The notes: generated from the letters alone by a model not told the origin. A stretch of 33,414 nt of DNA from an uncultured Faecalibacterium sp. (GCA_900772565.1 CAAHET010000152.1:1-33414), one strand, 5' to 3'. Shown: positions 1 to 7,296, numbered from the stretch's first letter. Made by a program: numbers and translations.

Positions 1-243
1 ACGGATGGACTCCTGAGCCTGCTTCTTGGTGCCGACGAACAGGATGTCGCCGCCCTCAGCTGCAACTTCCTTCACGTAGTTATAAGCCTCGTCCAGCTTC
101 TTCACGGTCTTCTGCAGGTCAATGATATAGATACCATTGCGCTCGGTGAAGATGTACTTAGCCATCTTGGGGTTCCAGCGACGGGTCTGGTGACCGAAGT
201 GCACACCTGCCTCGAGAAGCTGCTTCATAGAAACGACTGCCAT
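1..243 (-). CDS. rpsB: 30S ribosomal protein S2, N-terminal part (cut by window edge)
   Basis: This is the first 81 residues of ribosomal protein S2, a protein of the solvent side of the 30S subunit between head and body. The start reads MAVVSMKQLLEAGVHFGH, followed by QTRRWNPKMAKYIF, the family's signature, and then a stretch ending in FVGTKKQA. The ATG at 243 is preceded by a GGAGG ribosome site eleven bases upstream. The rest of the gene lies beyond position 1. It has its own promoter at about 373-401 with a leader of roughly 125 bases, long enough for the autogenous control known for S2 in other bacteria; I see no specific S2-binding structure in it. The usual partner gene tsf would lie outside the window. 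Identification is close to certain. Confidence 0.97.
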   Translation of the reverse strand, partial: MAVVSMKQLLEAGVHFGHQTRRWNPKMAKYIFTERNGIYIIDLQKTVKKLDEAYNYVKEVAAEGGDILFVGTKKQAQESIR

Positions 244-372
244 AATAAAATACCTCCAGATATTGTTTTGCCTCCGCACACCGTGATCTGCACAGTACAT
301 CGGGTACCAGCGGACTGCCCTCAACCCAAAAGGGCACAAAAGGGCATAGTGATGCGTGTGTAATGCTTTGTT

Positions 373-401
373 ATAATAGCACAAAAAGAATGCGGTTGCA
401 A
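373..401 (-). promoter_or_regulatory. Promoter for rpsB
   Basis: On the minus strand TTGCAA is followed by 17 bases and TATTAT. It lies between the end of the sulfatase gene and rpsB and points at rpsB, so the ribosomal gene is probably an independent unit. Confidence 0.7.
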
Positions 402-444
402 GTGGTTTTCTCTGTTTTGTATAAAGAATTCCTTGTTTTTTCTC

Positions 445-2382
445 TTATTTGCCCGTATTCATCCCGCTCAGACCCGCAACACCCATGCGGTTGAGGGCGT
501 ATCCCTTGCCGAACATCAGGTCGTATTGCAGCATCCAGTGCTCATTCGTCCAGCGCTGCTGGAACTCCGTAGGCTGCTGGGTGGTGGTGCCGTCCAGATT
601 CATGGTGGTGCCGCGGGTGCAGCTGCGGCTGGCGACTCGCAGCTGCCGGTTGAGGAACTGGAAGTACAGCGGCTGCTCCAGCCCAAACAGCTCCATCATT
701 ACCGGAGAGATATCATAAGCGGCAATGGTGCCCAGATCCACCTGCTGCTGGCTGTAATTCGACCACATCAGCAGCGTGGTCTGGTGCAGACGGGGGTCGG
801 TGCTGGAACCGCTTGCATAGCCGGTGGTGGTGTAGACATCATAATTGGAATCGATGGGGTTATAGTGGTCGCCCCAGAACACCAGAATGACCGGCTCGTC
901 CACCTGAGAGAAGTATTCCGTCAGCTTGCCCAGCATGGCATCTGCATCCCGGATGCCGGTAGCAAAATCCTCCAGCGCACCCACGGTGCTGCTCTTGAGC
1001 CCCACCGGGTGGGATACGACGTGCACCCGCTCGTCATCCGGGTAGTTGTCTCTATTATAATTGGTATGGTTCTGCATGGTGACCGCGTGCAGGAAGATGG
1101 GCTTATCAGAGGAAGTGCTCATCTTTTCGTACTGCTGAATGATCTGGTCGGCCATGGAGTCATCGGTCACAAGGCCGCTGGTCCAGTAGTGCTTGCGCAC
1201 CTTGGTCACGCCGTGCATATCCTCCAGACTGATAAAATCGCTGAAGCCGAGGTTGGGGTAGGCCTTATCGCGGCTCCAGTATTTTGCCCAGAAGCAATGC
1301 ACCGCAGCGGTCTGGTAACCCTTGAGTTTGAGGTAATTGGGCAGGGCGAACATGGGCTTTGTGACGTGCTGCTGGTAAGGCTTGCTGCCGCTGGGCAGGA
1401 AGGACACCGAGTAGCCGGTCAGGGCTTCAAACTCCACATCACAGGTGCCGCCGCCAAAGCTGGGACTGTAGGCTCTGCCGTAGGCGCTGGTCTGCTGCAG
1501 AGCGTGGAGATTCTGCGATACATCGGTATCAAAGGTGATGCCGTACTGTTCCAGCTCGGAAACATCCCAGTAAGACTCGTCCATCACATAAATAATGGTA
1601 GGCTGCTTCGCCTGCTCCTCCTTGGGGGTGGTGGCGGCATAGCTGCCTGCATACATGGGACCGGTGGAGAATTTCTCGCTCTCTGCCACGTTATCCAGAA
1701 TGTCGTCCACCGCCTGCTCCGAGTAGCCCTCGGGCTTGTCGATCTCCAGATTGGTGAGGTTGGTCATAAAACCGGTAAGTACACCGTAGTAACGATAGTA
1801 GCGGTCCTGCATCCATGCATCCGGCGTGATGCCCAAAACCTGCGTGACTGCGGGCTGTAAGTAAACGCCGAAGATCAGCAGACACAGCGCCGCTGCCGAA
1901 GCACCAGTGCCCGCAAGCCTTGGCAGCCAGCGCTGGCGCAGCCGCCCGCGATAAATAAAGAAGCTTGCCACCGTAAGTGCCAGCACCAGCACAATGGAGA
2001 CCACCATGCTGGTCTGCAGCTTGAGCCCGGCAGCAGAGGCCACACCGGCGGCCTCGGACACCTGCATCAGATCCCACGGCAGAAAGGGCTCGCCCCGCAG
2101 CTGCATGGTGTAAAAGTTTACCGCACAGGGCGCACAGCCCAGAACGGACATACCCAGCGTGGCAAGCGGTGGAATGCGCAGCACCCAGTCCAGCAGTTCC
2201 CACACCAGAAACAGCAGCAGCCATGCCAGCAGGTACGCCCCGAAATGGGGAAAAATAAAGCTGATAAAGGTATCAGCGGTCAGCGACCCACGCGCGATCC
2301 ACTCGCCCAGCAGCAGCACGATAAGAGAAGCTGCCGCCGGGAAGAGCATCCGCAGGGTCAACAGCGGTCTGGATGTTTTCAT
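445..2382 (-). CDS. LTA synthase-like membrane sulfatase-fold enzyme
   Basis: A 645-residue membrane enzyme of the LtaS/phosphoglycerol transferase group, which moves glycerol-phosphate units onto envelope polymers outside the cell. About five transmembrane segments are visible (near residues 10-28, 38-62, 68-92, 124-144, 156-176), followed by an extracellular alkaline-phosphatase-fold domain from about residue 258. Metal and catalytic landmarks are YVMDES at about 265-270, the nucleophile Thr at about 313 in GGGTCDVEFEALTG, and a late FWGDHYN. The architecture fits the family; the exact polymer (lipoteichoic acid or a glycolipid phosphate decoration) cannot be told. I chose the ATG at 2382, preceded by GGAAAGG, over an in-frame TTG at 2421 that has no good ribosome site. 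It appears to be monocistronic. Confidence 0.85.
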   Translation of the reverse strand: MKTSRPLLTLRMLFPAAASLIVLLLGEWIARGSLTADTFISFIFPHFGAYLLAWLLLFLVWELLDWVLRIPPLATLGMSVLGCAPCAVNFYTMQLRGEPFLPWDLMQVSEAAGVASAAGLKLQTSMVVSIVLVLALTVASFFIYRGRLRQRWLPRLAGTGASAAALCLLIFGVYLQPAVTQVLGITPDAWMQDRYYRYYGVLTGFMTNLTNLEIDKPEGYSEQAVDDILDNVAESEKFSTGPMYAGSYAATTPKEEQAKQPTIIYVMDESYWDVSELEQYGITFDTDVSQNLHALQQTSAYGRAYSPSFGGGTCDVEFEALTGYSVSFLPSGSKPYQQHVTKPMFALPNYLKLKGYQTAAVHCFWAKYWSRDKAYPNLGFSDFISLEDMHGVTKVRKHYWTSGLVTDDSMADQIIQQYEKMSTSSDKPIFLHAVTMQNHTNYNRDNYPDDERVHVVSHPVGLKSSTVGALEDFATGIRDADAMLGKLTEYFSQVDEPVILVFWGDHYNPIDSNYDVYTTTGYASGSSTDPRLHQTTLLMWSNYSQQQVDLGTIAAYDISPVMMELFGLEQPLYFQFLNRQLRVASRSCTRGTTMNLDGTTTQQPTEFQQRWTNEHWMLQYDLMFGKGYALNRMGVAGLSGMNTGK

Positions 2383-2456
2383 AGTCGATATCCCTTTCCA
2401 CGTCCCGAACCCTATTTTCAAAGTGGCTGTGCTATTTGCACAAGCCTTTCGTGCCT

Positions 2457-2484
2457 ATTATAGTCACTTTGCCGAAAATGTCCA
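2457..2484 (-). promoter_or_regulatory. Promoter for the LTA synthase-like gene
   Basis: TGGACA, 16 bases, TATAAT on the minus strand. The predicted transcript starts near 2450, giving a leader of about 70 bases. The leader contains a small imperfect hairpin (GGCTTGTGC facing GCACAGCC). Confidence 0.7.
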
Positions 2485-2537
2485 TTCATGATTTTACAAA
2501 AATTACGGTTTTATTTTTCAAAATATTCCCCTATTTT

Positions 2538-2831
2538 TCACAGACCCAGCTTTGCCCGCAGCTGCTGCCAGAAGCCGTGAGGTGCTGCCGGTGCTGCGGG
2601 CACGGCGGTATGCACCAGAATGGCATCCGTTCCGATGGTCTCGATCTCCTGCCAAGGGATCGTCAGGCTCTCGTCCCGGCCCAGCAGCCCCAGCAGACGC
2701 GGCCTGCCCAGCAAGATCAGGCTTTGCAGCTGTGCCGTTGCGGGGTCGAATTCCAGATCGTCCGCACGGCCAAGGCACACCCCCTGCTCCAGCTGAACGA
2801 CCTCTTTCTCGCACAGTTCCCGGATCGTCAC
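2538..2831 (-). CDS. YlmC/YmxH-family PRC-barrel protein
   Basis: A 97-residue protein of the YlmC/YmxH family, a single PRC-barrel domain. It starts TIRELCEKEVVQLEQG, matching the family opening of the type F-x-E-L-x-x-K-E-V, and has the barrel segment LEFDPATAQLQSLIL plus a late PWQEIETIGTDAILV. In spore formers these proteins are linked to sporulation, but no biochemical activity is established, and the family persists in non-spore-forming relatives. I chose the GTG at 2831: AAAGGGGAG sits just upstream and homologues start here, while an in-frame ATG at 2873 would add 14 unrelated residues. The last 25 residues are rich in Ala and Pro. It stands alone, divergent from the HAD gene. Confidence 0.8.
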   Translation of the reverse strand: MTIRELCEKEVVQLEQGVCLGRADDLEFDPATAQLQSLILLGRPRLLGLLGRDESLTIPWQEIETIGTDAILVHTAVPAAPAAPHGFWQQLRAKLGL

Positions 2832-2890
2832 AGCGCTCTCCCCTTTCTGCCACAGCATACGCCGGAGCGGCATTTTCTATGCCAAAGGGG

Positions 2891-2920
2891 TGGAAAGCAC
2901 CCGCCCGGTTGTGGTATACT
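2891..2920 (+). promoter_or_regulatory. Extended -10 promoter for the HAD gene
   Basis: TGGTATACT is an extended -10 (2912-2920). A weak -35, TGGAAA, lies 18 bases upstream. It gives a leader of about 40 bases before the ATG at 2968. Confidence 0.6.
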
Positions 2921-2967
2921 ATGGAAAATATCTGAGAAAAACACCCAAAACAAGCGAGGCAGCAGTT

Positions 2968-3582
2968 ATGTATAAAAGCATTATTTTTGATATCGGCGGT
3001 GTGCTGGTGGATTTTGACCCCAAGGCGTACCTTGTAGACCGGCTGTGCAACGCCGAAATGGAAGAAAAGGTCTATGACCTGACCTTTGGCAGCGAGGAGT
3101 GGCAGCTGCTGGACGCTGGCAAGCTTTCCCGCTATGACGGCAACCAGCGGATGCTGGAGCACGCCCGTGCCGAGGGCTGCGCCTTTGAGGTGCAGGGCGT
3201 GCTGGACGACTGGATGCACATTCTGCGCCCGCGTCTGCGGATGCTGGAGTTGGTGCGTCGGCTGAAGAACCACGGCTATTGCGTGTATTATCTGAGCAAC
3301 ATTCCGCAGGACGTGCTGGAATTGCTGACCGAGCGCGGTGTACTGGCCCAGTTTGACGGCGGCGTTGCCTCCTGTGAGGTTCAGGTCAACAAACCCGACT
3401 CGCAGATCTACAAGGCTCTGCTGAAGAAGTATCAGCTGAAGGCCAGCGAGTGCGTATTTATTGACGACAGGCTGGAAAACGTGCAGGCTGCCTTTGCGCT
3501 GGGCTTTGCCGGCATCCAGATGAAGGACAGCGTAGGCACACTGATCCGCAGCCTTGCCACCTGTAACGTGACGCTGCGCTGA
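2968..3582 (+). CDS. HAD-superfamily phosphatase (subfamily IA, YihX-like)
   Basis: A 204-residue haloacid-dehalogenase-fold hydrolase, likely a cytosolic phosphatase for a small phosphorylated metabolite. Motif I is IIFDIGGVLVDF with the nucleophilic Asp at residue 8; the second Asp is replaced by Gly, as is normal for the YihX-like branch. Motif II is YYLSNIP, motif III the Lys in NKPDSQIYK, and motif IV VFIDDRLENV. A helical cap lies between motifs I and II. By family it may act on sugar phosphates such as glucose 1-phosphate, but the substrate is not deducible. The ATG at 2968 has GAGG eight bases upstream and starts the conserved strand directly; a longer frame from 2890 would begin upstream of the promoter -10 box. 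Monocistronic. Confidence 0.88.
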   Translation: MYKSIIFDIGGVLVDFDPKAYLVDRLCNAEMEEKVYDLTFGSEEWQLLDAGKLSRYDGNQRMLEHARAEGCAFEVQGVLDDWMHILRPRLRMLELVRRLKNHGYCVYYLSNIPQDVLELLTERGVLAQFDGGVASCEVQVNKPDSQIYKALLKKYQLKASECVFIDDRLENVQAAFALGFAGIQMKDSVGTLIRSLATCNVTLR

Positions 3583-3596
3583 GCATTGATTCAATA

Positions 3597-3650
3597 AACG
3601 CAGCAGCCCCTGCCGGAAAGGCTTCTCTCCGGCAGGGGCTGCTTTGCGTT
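3597..3650. terminator. Long hairpin between convergent genes
   Basis: A 16-bp perfect stem (3602-3617 with 3628-3643) lies between the HAD gene and the convergent DUF1540 gene; a second pairing, AACGCA with TGCGTT, extends it at the base. U-runs are short on both sides, so it probably serves as a bidirectional terminator. Confidence 0.75.
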
Positions 3651-3659
3651 GGTAGGGAC

Positions 3660-3818
3660 TTACTTTTCCTCGTAGCTCTGGCAGTAGTGCGGGGTCTCCA
3701 CCTGCTGGGTGGTGCAGTTGCACTGCTCCGTTACCTTGATCTGCGGCAGATCACATTTGCAGCCGTCCACATTGTGGCAGCACGCGCAGACATCACAGGT
3801 CACGCCGATGTTTTCCAT
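3660..3818 (-). CDS. DUF1540 small cysteine-rich protein
   Basis: A 52-residue protein with nine cysteines. The order (VTCDVCACCHN, then GCKC, then EQCNC, then HYC) matches the DUF1540 family, small Clostridial proteins presumed to bind a metal; their function is unknown. The ATG at 3818 is preceded by a near-perfect GAGGTGAT; a longer in-frame start at 3857 would add residues without family similarity. It lies 57 bases downstream of the YgbA-like gene in the same direction and is probably the last gene of a three-gene unit. The shared operator-like palindrome upstream hints at a role in metal or redox stress. Confidence 0.82.
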   Translation of the reverse strand: MENIGVTCDVCACCHNVDGCKCDLPQIKVTEQCNCTTQQVETPHYCQSYEEK

Positions 3819-3875
3819 GTTTATCACCTCTTTGTCCATAGGTTGCCCTGCGGGCAAAGGATTTATACATGGGTT

Positions 3876-4235
3876 TTATCCGTTTGCCTTTTTGGCTTCC
3901 CGCTTGGACTTGAGCGTGACTGCCACATGCCTGATGGACAATACCGGGTGCACCGGCAGCATACGCGGGCCTGCCCAACGCATGACAGCGCGGATTTTCT
4001 CCCGCATTTCCGGTTTATAACAGTGGACTTTGCAGGCGGAGCAAAAAGTCTTTGTTTCCATAAACGGGCACTTTTCAATGCGGGCAAGCGCATAATCGTG
4101 CAGCTGCTGGCACTCCGGGCATAAAGCACCTTTAGGGGTGCCATGCTGTTTGCGGCAGTAGAGTGCGATCATCTCGCTGACAAGCAGTTTTTCATCTGCA
4201 CGCTTTTTATCCAGGTTTTTGGGGGTCTGCTGCAT
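3876..4235 (-). CDS. YgbA-like nitrous oxide-stimulated promoter family protein
   Basis: A 119-residue protein of the family called nitrous oxide-stimulated promoter (YgbA in E. coli). The signature is seen directly: CRKQHG, LCPECQQLHDYA, KCPFMETKTFCSACKVHCY and MREKIRAVMRWAGPRML. Seven cysteines in CxxC-type arrangements suggest a metal or iron-sulfur site. In E. coli ygbA is part of the NsrR nitric oxide regulon; a role in recovery from nitrosative stress is family knowledge, not shown here. Two ATGs compete: 4244 sits one base after GGAGG, which is too close; 4235 has ten bases of spacing, so I chose it. The neighbours are the 32-residue ORF upstream and DUF1540 downstream. Confidence 0.85.
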   Translation of the reverse strand: MQQTPKNLDKKRADEKLLVSEMIALYCRKQHGTPKGALCPECQQLHDYALARIEKCPFMETKTFCSACKVHCYKPEMREKIRAVMRWAGPRMLPVHPVLSIRHVAVTLKSKREAKKANG

Positions 4236-4259
4236 CGGGTCCATTCCTCCTGATCGTTC

Positions 4260-4358
4260 TTATTCCCTTTTACGGCCTGACCGACGCGCAGCGCGGCGTA
4301 CTGCACCGCGCAAAAGTGCAAAGCCTACTGTAACGCCAATTGCCACAGCCATTTCCAT
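4260..4358 (-). CDS. Putative 32-residue membrane peptide
   Basis: A small open frame reading MEMAVAIGVTVGFALLRGAV and then a run of arginines ending RKRE: one hydrophobic segment of about 16 residues with a strongly basic tail, so the tail would lie inside the cell. AAGGCGGTG lies just upstream of the ATG. The stop is 24 bases before the YgbA-like gene. I do not recognise the peptide. Its position between a terminator-like hairpin and ygbA suggests it is translated as the first gene of that unit. It could also be chance, given its size. Confidence 0.5.
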   Translation of the reverse strand: MEMAVAIGVTVGFALLRGAVRRAARRSGRKRE

Positions 4359-4374
4359 AAACACCGCCTTTACC

Positions 4375-4421
4375 AAAAACGGCAGGAGTTGACGGATATT
4401 TCGTCCGTTTTCCCCTGCCGT
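4375..4421 (-). terminator. Nested hairpin with U-run in the leader of the 32-aa ORF
   Basis: Outer stem ACGGCAGG (4379-4386) with CCTGCCGT (4414-4421), inner stem ACGGA with TCCGT, and five U on the minus-strand side. It sits about 17 bases before the ORF start and downstream of the promoter at 4527-4555, so it may be an attenuator rather than an end-of-gene terminator. Confidence 0.65.
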
Positions 4422-4468
4422 AAATTCTGCATTTTTACGATACTCTGCATAACGGCTGCTGCATTTCT

Positions 4469-4492
4469 AAAAGTTAGCGATTTCTAACTTTT
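4469..4492. promoter_or_regulatory. Operator-like palindrome, site 1
   Basis: A perfect 9-bp inverted repeat, AAAAGTTAG, six bases, CTAACTTTT. It lies in the leader, about 30 bases downstream of the predicted start of the 32-aa ORF/ygbA/DUF1540 transcript. The same GTTAG-N6-CTAAC core recurs twice before the flavodoxin gene. Confidence 0.65.
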
Positions 4493-4500
4493 GTTTCTAT

Positions 4501-4520
4501 AAAAATGCCGAAACACGGCA
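4501..4520 (-). terminator. Short hairpin with U-run after flavodoxin
   Basis: TGCCG, five bases, CGGCA and then five T on the minus strand. It is short, and it overlaps the start region of the next promoter; it is probably the flavodoxin terminator. Confidence 0.45.
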
Positions 4521-4526
4521 AGTTAT

Positions 4527-4555
4527 AGTTTAGCGCAGCAAACCATTTTTGTCAA
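4527..4555 (-). promoter_or_regulatory. Promoter for the 32-aa ORF, ygbA-like and DUF1540 unit
   Basis: TTGACA, 17 bases, TAAACT on the minus strand, just downstream of the flavodoxin stop. The -10 is identical to the one used by flavodoxin. Confidence 0.7.
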
Positions 4556-4577
4556 GAGAGTTTCCCTCTCGTAAAGC

Positions 4578-5000
4578 TCACCATGCCGCCAGATCTGCGC
4601 CCAGCTTACGGCAGGCAGCCTGCACGTCATCATCAGGCGTTTCGTTGCAGATGAGCCCTTCCTCGCTGAACAGCTGTGCGCCATCATCCTGTGCGCGCTG
4701 TGCCCAGTCACGCATCCACTGACCGTCACCCCAGCCGTAGGAGCCGAATAGTGCGATCTTTTTGCCGTTCAGAGAGCCTTCCAGCGCAGCAAACATAGGC
4801 TCGAACTCACTCTCCTCCAGCTGCTCTGCACCCATTGCCGGGCAGCCAAAGGCCACCACGTCAAACTCTGCCAGCTTTGCGGGGGTCATCTCGGCGCAGG
4901 GCACGATGGTGCCGTTGGCACCTGCGCCCTCGGCGATGCAGTTTGCCATGGTCTCGGTGTTGCCGGTGGCGCTCCAGAATACGATTGCTACTTTGCTCAT
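4578..5000 (-). CDS. Short-chain flavodoxin
   Basis: A 140-residue flavodoxin, a soluble FMN electron carrier that can replace ferredoxin when iron is scarce. The phosphate-binding loop is WSATGNTETMA (residues 9-19); the second FMN loop is in FGCPAMGAEQLEE and the third in FGSYGWGDGQWM. Length and layout match clostridial short-chain flavodoxins. The ATG at 5000 has AAGAGGT ahead of it. The gene has its own promoter with a palindrome covering the -10 box, so it is likely repressed, plausibly by an iron- or redox-sensing regulator. The regulator is not in the window as far as I can tell. Its operator is shared with the ygbA-like unit downstream. Confidence 0.92.
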   Translation of the reverse strand: MSKVAIVFWSATGNTETMANCIAEGAGANGTIVPCAEMTPAKLAEFDVVAFGCPAMGAEQLEESEFEPMFAALEGSLNGKKIALFGSYGWGDGQWMRDWAQRAQDDGAQLFSEEGLICNETPDDDVQAACRKLGADLAAW

Positions 5001-5025
5001 AAAACTCTACCTCTTTCTCTGTGTA

Positions 5026-5056
5026 GTTAGTTTAAAATAACTTCATGTTCTGTAAA
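5026..5056 (-). promoter_or_regulatory. Flavodoxin promoter overlapped by operator-like site 2
   Basis: TTTACA (5051-5056), 16 bases, TAAACT (5029-5034) on the minus strand. The -10 lies inside GTTATTTTAAACTAAC (5026-5041), a variant of GTTAG-N6-CTAAC with one mismatch, so a bound protein would block transcription. Confidence 0.65.
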
Positions 5057-5084
5057 AATGCGTCCGTGTTTCATGACGCATTTT
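5050..5084 (-). terminator. Terminator upstream of flavodoxin
   Basis: A 10-bp perfect stem (5055-5064 with 5075-5084, GACGCATTTT facing AAAATGCGTC) followed by a T-run on the minus strand. It probably ends the DUF1624 transcript. Its T-run overlaps the flavodoxin -35 box. Confidence 0.65.
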
Positions 5085-5088
5085 CGTA

Positions 5089-5104
5089 GTTAGTATCTTC
5101 TAAC
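5089..5104. promoter_or_regulatory. Operator-like palindrome, site 3
   Basis: GTTAG, TATCTT, CTAAC: a perfect 5-bp inverted repeat with the same six-base spacer as sites 1 and 2. It is 63 bp from site 2, about six helical turns, so a looping pair is possible. Confidence 0.55.
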
Positions 5105-5208
5105 CGCCAACAGGATACCACAGCCCTGCCCTGCTTGTCAAGGCATTAGTGCAATGTTTGCATGATGCAACAATACTGCCCTTCTCAAAAGGACACAAAG
5201 CGTGCATT

Positions 5209-5964
5209 TCAGCCGCCCAATACGCGGAAAACCACCAGCAGCACCCCGTAGATGACCGGCTGGTGCAGCAGATACAGCAGCAGCGAATGCCGCCCAAGCC
5301 AGCCCAGCGGCAGGCAGAATGAGCGGCGCAAGGGCTCCATGCACTGCCGCCCTACAATGCCGTAGAGAAAGTACCCTACCCAGAACAGAAACAACCACGG
5401 CAGAAGGGCAAAATAATCCGTAGAATAGAACCACCACGGATAAAAGCCAAAGTACGCAGTAGCGTAATTTACATACAGTGTCTGCGGCAGCCAGAGACGC
5501 AGGCTGCCAAAGCCCAGATAGCCTGCCGAAACATTGCGGGTAAAGGCGAACAGCACCGCGGAGATAGCAAGCCCTGCTGTGGGTGGAATGCGCCGCAGCG
5601 GCTTTTCCAGCAGACCGGTCAGCAGCATGGCGCTGCCCAGCAGGGTCAGCACACCAAAAACGACCCTGTCCTCCGGCATAAAAAGCAGCGTAACCGCCGT
5701 GACAAGCGCCCCTGCCCCGAACACCTGTGCGCCCCGGCGCAGGGTATGATGCCCCAGTTGCACACAGAAGCCGGACAACAGAATAAACACCCAACAGATG
5801 CTCTGCTGCCACAGATGCCCGGGCAAGCCATAATACCAGTCGGCCTGAATGCCGAAGAGATTGACCAGATCCCAGCAGCCGTGATAGAGCATCATACTGA
5901 CCAGATCCAGCCCGCGCAGCTCGTCCAGAAGGGCGTAGCGGGCAGAAGCGTTATGTTGCTTCAC
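5209..5964 (-). CDS. DUF1624/heparan-alpha-glucosaminide N-acetyltransferase-like membrane protein
   Basis: A 251-residue polytopic membrane protein. The opening ARYALLDELRGLDLVSMMLYH, with an HGCWDL motif, is the mark of the DUF1624 (heparan-alpha-glucosaminide N-acetyltransferase catalytic) family, multi-pass acyltransferase-like proteins of uncertain substrate in bacteria. About seven to eight hydrophobic segments follow, ending with LGRHSLLLYLLHQPVIYG, a loop typical of the fold. The start is GTG at 5964: GGAAGGA lies six bases upstream, and the nearby ATG at 5969 runs into a stop after two codons. It is 27 bases downstream of the U32 gene and probably co-transcribed with it. Acyl acceptor and donor are unknown. 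Confidence 0.82.
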   Translation of the reverse strand: MKQHNASARYALLDELRGLDLVSMMLYHGCWDLVNLFGIQADWYYGLPGHLWQQSICWVFILLSGFCVQLGHHTLRRGAQVFGAGALVTAVTLLFMPEDRVVFGVLTLLGSAMLLTGLLEKPLRRIPPTAGLAISAVLFAFTRNVSAGYLGFGSLRLWLPQTLYVNYATAYFGFYPWWFYSTDYFALLPWLFLFWVGYFLYGIVGRQCMEPLRRSFCLPLGWLGRHSLLLYLLHQPVIYGVLLVVFRVLGG

Positions 5965-5991
5965 AGCATTTCCTTCCTTTTTGTCACGCTG

Positions 5992-7215
5992 TTACACCGT
6001 TTTGCGGCGCAGCAGGCTCATGGGCGGCAGCTCCGGGGTGGGCATGGTGTATTTTTCCATGGCGTGAGGCGTGCTTTCCACCCGCTCCCCTGCTTCGTTT
6101 TCGATCCATTCCGGGGTAAGCGGGATACTGCGTCCGTCCGGGCACAGCGCCTCCAGCGTATCCCCAAGGCTCCATTTTCCGCGTTGCTGGCAGTGGGCGA
6201 TGCCGTTTTCCCAGCTGTCCACCGTACCCACGAACTCCCACTCGCGGATGTAGGTAGCGCTGTCGGTGGCCTGTTTGGCCTGCTCGCGGCCAAAATAGAA
6301 GCCGGGAGAATAGTGCCGGTGGCTGGTGCGGGTAAGCTCTGCGTACACCTCCGGCGGCAGTTCAAAGTTATCGTTTGCCGGGTCGGCCAGATAGGCGTCC
6401 AGTGCCTTGCGGTAGGCGGCGGTGACGCTGGCGACATAGTAGAAGGTCTTGGCGCGGCCTTCGATCTTCAGGCTGTCCACACCCGCCTTGCAAATCAGGT
6501 CGATGAAGGGCGCGGTGCACATATCGTTGGCGTTAAGGATATAACTGCCGTTCTCGTTTTCACCGATCTCGTACAGCTGGCCGGGGCGGGTCTCCTCGCT
6601 CAGGTAGTACTTCCAGCGGCAGGGCTGGGCGCACTGGCCGCGGTTGGCGTCACGCCCTGCCATGTAGTTGGACAGCAGGCACCGGCCGGACACGCTCATG
6701 CACATAGCACCGTGCACAAAGGCTTCGATTTCAAGCTCCGGCGGGGTCTTATCGCGCAGGATGGCAATATCCTGCAAGGTCATCTCCCGGGCCAGCACCA
6801 CCCGCTTTGCGCCCATTTTGTAGGCGGCGCGGGCAGCTGCCCAGTTGGTGATGCCGGTCTGGGTAGAAAGATGCACATCAATGTCCGGGGCAAAGGTCTT
6901 GCAGGCGTCCAGCACACCAAGGTCTGCCACGATAAAGGCATCCACACCGGCTTTGGCGGCTTCCTTGATGGCCTCCGGCAGGCGGTCGGCTTCTTCGTTG
7001 GTGGGCAGGGTGTTCATGGTCAGGTAGACCTTGCGTCCACGGGCGTGGGCATAGATGACGCTTTCCGTCAGCTGCTCCGGGGTAAAGTTGGCCGGGGCAG
7101 AGCGCATACCGAACTCCGGCAGGCCGCAGTAAACGGCATCGGCACCGTAGTTGATGGCATAACGCAGACGTTCTGCATCGCCCGCCGGGGCAAGCAGTTC
7201 CGGGATCTGTAGCAT
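5992..7215 (-). CDS. U32 peptidase-family protein (TrhP-like tRNA hydroxylation factor)
   Basis: A 407-residue member of the U32 family, which despite its name mostly works in RNA modification. The start IPELLAPAGDAERLRYAINYG and GADAVYCG are family marks. The cysteine cluster lies in GAMCMSVSGRCLLSNYMAG and RGQCAQPCRWKYYL, consistent with an iron-sulfur site; LKIEGRAKTFYYVASV follows. The closest characterised relatives (TrhP, B. subtilis YrrN/YrrO) are needed for prephenate-dependent hydroxylation of wobble uridine 34 in tRNAs. Context supports this: in Bacillus yrrN and yrrO also follow mltG (yrrL), as here. The ATG at 7215 has GAGAGGAA upstream. The DUF1624 gene follows. Confidence 0.88.
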   Translation of the reverse strand: MLQIPELLAPAGDAERLRYAINYGADAVYCGLPEFGMRSAPANFTPEQLTESVIYAHARGRKVYLTMNTLPTNEEADRLPEAIKEAAKAGVDAFIVADLGVLDACKTFAPDIDVHLSTQTGITNWAAARAAYKMGAKRVVLAREMTLQDIAILRDKTPPELEIEAFVHGAMCMSVSGRCLLSNYMAGRDANRGQCAQPCRWKYYLSEETRPGQLYEIGENENGSYILNANDMCTAPFIDLICKAGVDSLKIEGRAKTFYYVASVTAAYRKALDAYLADPANDNFELPPEVYAELTRTSHRHYSPGFYFGREQAKQATDSATYIREWEFVGTVDSWENGIAHCQQRGKWSLGDTLEALCPDGRSIPLTPEWIENEAGERVESTPHAMEKYTMPTPELPPMSLLRRKTV

Positions 7216-7256
7216 TTGTAGGTTCCTCTCTTATGTATCACAGTTTTCTGACCGGA

Positions 7257-7294
7257 AAGGGGCCGCTGCACCGTGTTTTTGTGCAGCGGCCTTT
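7257..7294 (-). terminator. Terminator after mltG
   Basis: An 11-bp perfect stem, GGCCGCTGCAC (7261-7271) with GTGCAGCGGCC (7281-7291), immediately after the mltG stop. The U-run is short on the minus strand, so some readthrough into the U32 gene is possible. Confidence 0.75.
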
Positions 7295-7296
7295 CC

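Noticed and set aside
433..1860. A 475-residue open frame on the plus strand
   Set aside because: It is antisense to the LTA synthase-like gene, has no ribosome site or recognisable domain, and its His/Gly/Val-rich content is typical of reverse frames of GC-rich genes.
2383..2421. TTG start for the LTA synthase-like gene
   Set aside because: No ribosome site precedes it, and the ATG at 2382 begins the usual short basic N-terminus before the first helix.
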